From assembly GCA_036844615.1 (NCBI GenBank), contig DAIUFK010000028.1, forward strand, positions 1 through 25,823: a DNA stretch of 25,823 nucleotides, in the 5' to 3' direction. Below the pieces are notes generated by a model. That model did not search any database. It had not been told where the DNA came from and saw nothing but the letters and a program-made list of their open reading frames with translations. The DNA is from Palsa-872 sp036844615 (lineage in GTDB: Bacteria; Chloroflexota; Dormibacteria; Dormibacterales; Dormibacteraceae). The position numbers were made by a program, and so were the translations under genes. Below are positions 23,214 through 25,823 of the stretch, piece by piece (the first letter of the stretch is position 1; the number at the start of each line of letters is the position of its first letter).

Positions 23214-24261
23214 CCGCCGGCGCCCTCACCGCTCCTGAGGAGGCCTTGACTGGCGAGACGCCGCCTGCGGCGGCCTTCTCCCTGACCTTGGCCTCGATCT
23301 CCGCGGACAATGTGGGATTCTCGCGCAGGTAGTTGCGAACGTTCTCACGACCCTGGCCGAGACGCTGGTCTCCGTAGGACATCCACGTCCCACTCTTCTC
23401 GAGAATGGCGTACTCGAGGGCGGCATCGATCAGCGAGCCCTCGCGCGAGATGCCCTCGTTGAAGAGGATGTCGAACTCGGCAGACCTGAACGGAGGCGCC
23501 ACCTTGTTCTTCACGACCTTGACCTTCACCCGCGCACCGACCGAGTCAAGCCCGTTCTTGATTACCTCGACCTTGCGTATGTCGAGGCGAACCGACGAAT
23601 AGAACTTCAAGGCGCGGCCGCCTGGCTGCGTCTCCGGGTTGCCGAACATGATCCCGACCTTCTCCCGCAGCTGGTTCAGGAAGATGACCGAGCAGTTCGA
23701 CTTGGAGATCGCCCCTGTCAGCTTGCGCAGGGCCTGAGACATCAAGCGTGCCTGCAACCCCATATGGGAGTCGCCCATCTCGCCTTCGATCTCGGCCTTT
23801 GGCACCAGCGCCGCGACGGAGTCGATGACTATCACGTCGATCGCCCCCGACCTGACCAGGACTTCGACGATCTCGAGCGCCTGCTCGCCGGTGTCTGGCT
23901 GGCTGATGAGGAGGTCATCGATCTTGACCCCGATCCGCGACGCATAGAGCGGGTCGAGCGCGTGCTCGGCGTCAACGAAAGCTGCGACACCGCCGAGCTT
24001 CTGGGCCTCGGCGATGACGTGCAAAGCCAGCGTGGTCTTGCCTGCCGATTCCGGGCCGTAGAGCTCGGTCACGCGGCCACGGGGGATCCCCCCCACTCCC
24101 AGCGCCAGGTCAAGCAGCAGCGCACCTGTCGGGATGACCATGATCTCCCCGTGCAACGCGGCTTGCTCCCCCAACTTCATGATCGCTCCCTTTCCATAGG
24201 CCTTGACAATCTGGGAGATCGCCGAGTCGAGTGACTTTGCCTTTTCTTTGTCTTGATCCAT
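23194..24261 (-). CDS. recA: Recombinase RecA
   Basis: RecA forms filaments on single-stranded DNA, promotes strand exchange and triggers LexA self-cleavage. The 355-residue protein shows Walker A GPESAGKTTLALH (69-81), FVDAEHALDP, VIVIDSVAALVPKAEIEGE (Walker B and following), LMSQALRKL, the L2 loop region NQLREKVGIMFGNPETQPGG and ALKFYSSVRLDIRK. The start is ATG 24261 with AGGAGG five bases upstream. A strong promoter with a LexA box in its spacer lies about 90 bases upstream. The C-terminal tail (GAVRAPAGAAEEL) is acidic only at its end. It overlaps recX by 20 bases. Confidence 0.98.
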   Translation of the reverse strand: MDQDKEKAKSLDSAISQIVKAYGKGAIMKLGEQAALHGEIMVIPTGALLLDLALGVGGIPRGRVTELYGPESAGKTTLALHVIAEAQKLGGVAAFVDAEHALDPLYASRIGVKIDDLLISQPDTGEQALEIVEVLVRSGAIDVIVIDSVAALVPKAEIEGEMGDSHMGLQARLMSQALRKLTGAISKSNCSVIFLNQLREKVGIMFGNPETQPGGRALKFYSSVRLDIRKVEVIKNGLDSVGARVKVKVVKNKVAPPFRSAEFDILFNEGISREGSLIDAALEYAILEKSGTWMSYGDQRLGQGRENVRNYLRENPTLSAEIEAKVREKAAAGGVSPVKASSGAVRAPAGAAEEL

Positions 24262-24356
24262 CGATGCCTCCTAAGTCGTTGCGGCGAGTGTTCTACGTCG
24301 CGGTGCTGAGGTCAATGTGTGCTTAACAGCAGTACTCGATGTAGGGCCGTCCGGGA

Positions 24357-24385
24357 AGTGTAACGAACATGCGTTCGTGGGTCAA
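24357..24385 (-). promoter_or_regulatory. SOS-regulated recA promoter
   Basis: On the minus strand -35 TTGACC (24385-24380), a 17-base spacer and -10 TACACT (24362-24357) form a good sigma-70 type promoter. The spacer is filled by the LexA palindrome at 24363-24378. The leader to the recA ATG would be about 90 bases and ends in AGGAGG. Confidence 0.85.
24363..24378. promoter_or_regulatory. LexA operator (SOS box) of recA
   Basis: ACGAACATGCGTTCGT has perfect 6-base arms (ACGAAC / GTTCGT) around ATGC and the same CGAAC-N4-GTTCG core as the operator at 1581-1598. It lies between the -35 and -10 of the recA promoter. Confidence 0.88.
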
Positions 24386-24393
24386 GTGTTCTT

Positions 24394-25449
24394 TCACGAT
24401 GCCAATTTGCTGGCATTTGCCCGAGCCGCTTTGACCAGAAGGCGCAGCGCTTCATCCGCCGCTTGGCGCCGGTTGGACCAGCGGTCCCCTGTGAACATGT
24501 ACTCGTTGCAGCTCGAGCCGTGCTCGGTTGCGATGGCTATGTATGTCAGACCGACCGGCTTGGAACCCTCAGCGTCTGGTCCCGCGATGCCAGTGATCGA
24601 CGCCGCGAGCGCGGTGCTGAATCGTGAGCGCACACCCTCGGCCATGGCGAGCGCGACCTCTTTGCTGACGGCTCCATAACGTGTCAGCAGCGCGGCAGGC
24701 ACCCCCAGCTCATCGCGCTTTACGTCGTTCGCGTAGGCAACCACACCGCCCAAGAAGTAAGCCGAGCTGCCTGGCTGGTCGGTGACGAGGGCGGCCACCA
24801 ACCCGCCTGTGCAAGACTCCGCCACTGAAAGGGTGAGGCGGCGCTCGGTGAGCAACGCGCCAAGCTCACGGGCGAGTGGATCCACCTGTGATGCGGAGGC
24901 CGGCGCACCCACTCCCCGAGCAGGAAAGATCACACGGCGGAAGCGCCAGAGGTAGTCGACGCCGCTCGCCACCGTATAGATGATCGCGATGCCGACCGCG
25001 AGGTCCGCCAGCGGGACCAGGATCGGGTAAGGACGCTGCAGGATGAGCAGCGTCACCGCAGCCATCTGCGTCGCCGTCTTGGTCTTGCCCATCGGCGCCG
25101 CGGCGATGATCCGTCCCTGCGTTGCCGCGACCGACCGCAGAATTGTGATCAGCAGCTCTCGCGAGAAAATGACGACGACGACCCACGCGGCTACAAGTCC
25201 TTCCTGCACCAACACGATGAGCACCGACAGGACGAAGAGCTTGTCGGCCAGCGGGTCGAGGAACTTGCCGAGGTCGCTGACGAGGCCCCGGCGCCGCGCG
25301 ATCTGGCCGTCCAGCGTGTCGGTGAACGAAAAGACGAGAAACAGCACAGCCGCGATCTGATCGTGTCCTTCGAACCGAACGATCAGAAGGACCATCAGCA
25401 GCGGAATCGCCGCCAGGCGGCTCAGCGTCAGCACATTTGGAACGTTCAC
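24394..25449 (-). CDS. PgsA-CinA fusion: phosphatidylglycerophosphate synthase fused to nicotinamide-nucleotide amidase
   Basis: One frame of 351 residues encodes two enzymes. Residues 1 to about 175 form a polytopic CDP-alcohol phosphotransferase with the full motif D44-x2-DG-x2-AR-x8-G-x3-D65-x3-D69, resembling PgsA, which makes phosphatidylglycerol phosphate. After a linker (about 176-190), residues 191-351 form the CinA C-terminal/PncC amidase domain (AESCTGGLVAAL 210-221, GGVVAYANDVK, SITGIAGPDAEG, PVGLTYIA), which deamidates nicotinamide mononucleotide in NAD salvage. Separate pgsA and cinA genes are often neighbours upstream of recA. The start is GTG 25449 because AGGAG lies seven bases upstream; TTG 25488 would add 13 residues. 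An internal GTG near residue 189 might also allow a free amidase. Confidence 0.88.
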   Translation of the reverse strand: MNVPNVLTLSRLAAIPLLMVLLIVRFEGHDQIAAVLFLVFSFTDTLDGQIARRRGLVSDLGKFLDPLADKLFVLSVLIVLVQEGLVAAWVVVVIFSRELLITILRSVAATQGRIIAAAPMGKTKTATQMAAVTLLILQRPYPILVPLADLAVGIAIIYTVASGVDYLWRFRRVIFPARGVGAPASASQVDPLARELGALLTERRLTLSVAESCTGGLVAALVTDQPGSSAYFLGGVVAYANDVKRDELGVPAALLTRYGAVSKEVALAMAEGVRSRFSTALAASITGIAGPDAEGSKPVGLTYIAIATEHGSSCNEYMFTGDRWSNRRQAADEALRLLVKAARANASKLAS

Positions 25450-25500
25450 GCGTGGGCTCCTAGAGACAAGTTTGCGGCGACAGCTCAAAGGCTGTCACCC

Positions 25501-25823
25501 CTATTCGATGCCCAGCCGCTCCAACAGCTCGTCGACGTCGGGGAGGTTCATCATCACCTCGCGCGACTTCGATCCCTGGTAACCGCCGACGACGTGATTC
25601 TCCGCGAGCTGGTCGACGATGCGGCCGGCGCGCGAATACCCGACGTTGAACTTTCTCTGTACTAGCGATACCGACGCAGCACCCTCCGCTGCGACAGCTC
25701 GCGCCGCGCGCGCGAACAGCGGGTCGAGCTTGCGCTCGGCGGTCTCGCCTCTCTCCCACTCCGTGCCGGCGCCCTCCTCGAGGATCTCCTCCATGTAGCG
25801 AGGCGGGCCCTGCGACTTCCAGA
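25501..25823 (-). CDS. ftsK: DNA translocase FtsK, C-terminal end (partial)
   Basis: The last 107 codons of ftsK; the frame is open through the right edge (WKSQGPPRYMEEIL...). The visible part is the gamma domain, a winged helix that reads polar chromosome motifs and directs translocation: DPLFARAARAVAAEGAASVS, VQRKFNVGYSRAGRIVDQL and VVGGYQGSKSREVMM. FtsK is a membrane-tethered hexameric motor that segregates chromosome termini at division. The motor domain lies outside the window. The stop (TAG) is 51 bases before the PgsA-CinA start, so the two are probably co-transcribed. Confidence 0.93.
   Translation of the reverse strand, partial: WKSQGPPRYMEEILEEGAGTEWERGETAERKLDPLFARAARAVAAEGAASVSLVQRKFNVGYSRAGRIVDQLAENHVVGGYQGSKSREVMMNLPDVDELLERLGIE

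Noticed and set aside
1..25823. tRNA genes, rRNA, CRISPR arrays, insertion sequences or long repeats
   Set aside because: None was seen on either strand by eye. All gaps between genes are shorter than 300 bases, and a tRNA or covariance-model search was not possible.

Overview
The window is about 25.8 kb of GC-rich, densely packed bacterial DNA with long runs of overlapping genes. LexA and its operators are of the Gram-positive type (GAAC-N4-GTTC). The window also carries the RNase Y / YmdB / SpoVS trio, an LL-diaminopimelate aminotransferase and GT87-type membrane glycosyltransferases. Together these suggest a soil-type Terrabacteria lineage, most likely Chloroflexota or Dormibacterota. This assignment rests on gene content only.

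Layout. (1) 1-921, plus strand: an unknown small gene followed by a free-standing LAGLIDADG endonuclease gene. (2) 981-2306: a glutaredoxin-like gene and a LysM protein on the minus strand, with lexA divergent from the LysM gene. LexA boxes lie between them, an arrangement like Bacillus yneA/lexA. (3) 2260-4784, minus: dapL then hflX, converging on lexA. (4) 4856-8804, plus: an accessory operon encoding an ArnC-like polyprenyl-phosphate glycosyltransferase, a GNAT acyltransferase, an acyl carrier protein, a short-chain dehydrogenase and an AMP-forming acyl ligase. (5) 8809-14402, minus, in transcription order: a methyltransferase, a GT87 protein, a GT-C membrane transferase, miaA and a WecE/ArnB-type sugar aminotransferase. 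(6) 14407-25823, minus, in transcription order: ftsK (3' end), a pgsA-cinA fusion, recA, recX, rny, ymdB, spoVS, miaB, mutS, mutL.

How the genes work together. Blocks 2 and 6 hold the SOS core: LexA, RecA, RecX and a likely SOS division inhibitor. The recA and LysM-gene promoters share one architecture, with a perfect LexA palindrome filling the 17-nt spacer between -35 and -10. Blocks 4 and 5 read as a cell-envelope glycan pathway. An aminotransferase makes a 4-amino-deoxysugar; a ligase, ACP and reductase prepare an acyl group; a GNAT enzyme attaches it; an ArnC-like enzyme loads the sugar on polyprenyl phosphate; and GT-C enzymes transfer it outside the membrane. This would be an Arn-like pathway with ACP-dependent N-acylation, and it is the best candidate here for an undescribed system. 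It sits inside the widely conserved mutL-miaA-hflX neighbourhood.

Translation is unusual. Many neighbouring genes share four-base NTGA stop/start overlaps, and in three cases (hflX, the acyl ligase, miaB) the only start codon that keeps the conserved N-terminus is CTG. The miaB case is strongest, because any later start loses an iron-sulfur-cluster cysteine. pgsA and the CinA amidase domain are fused in one reading frame.
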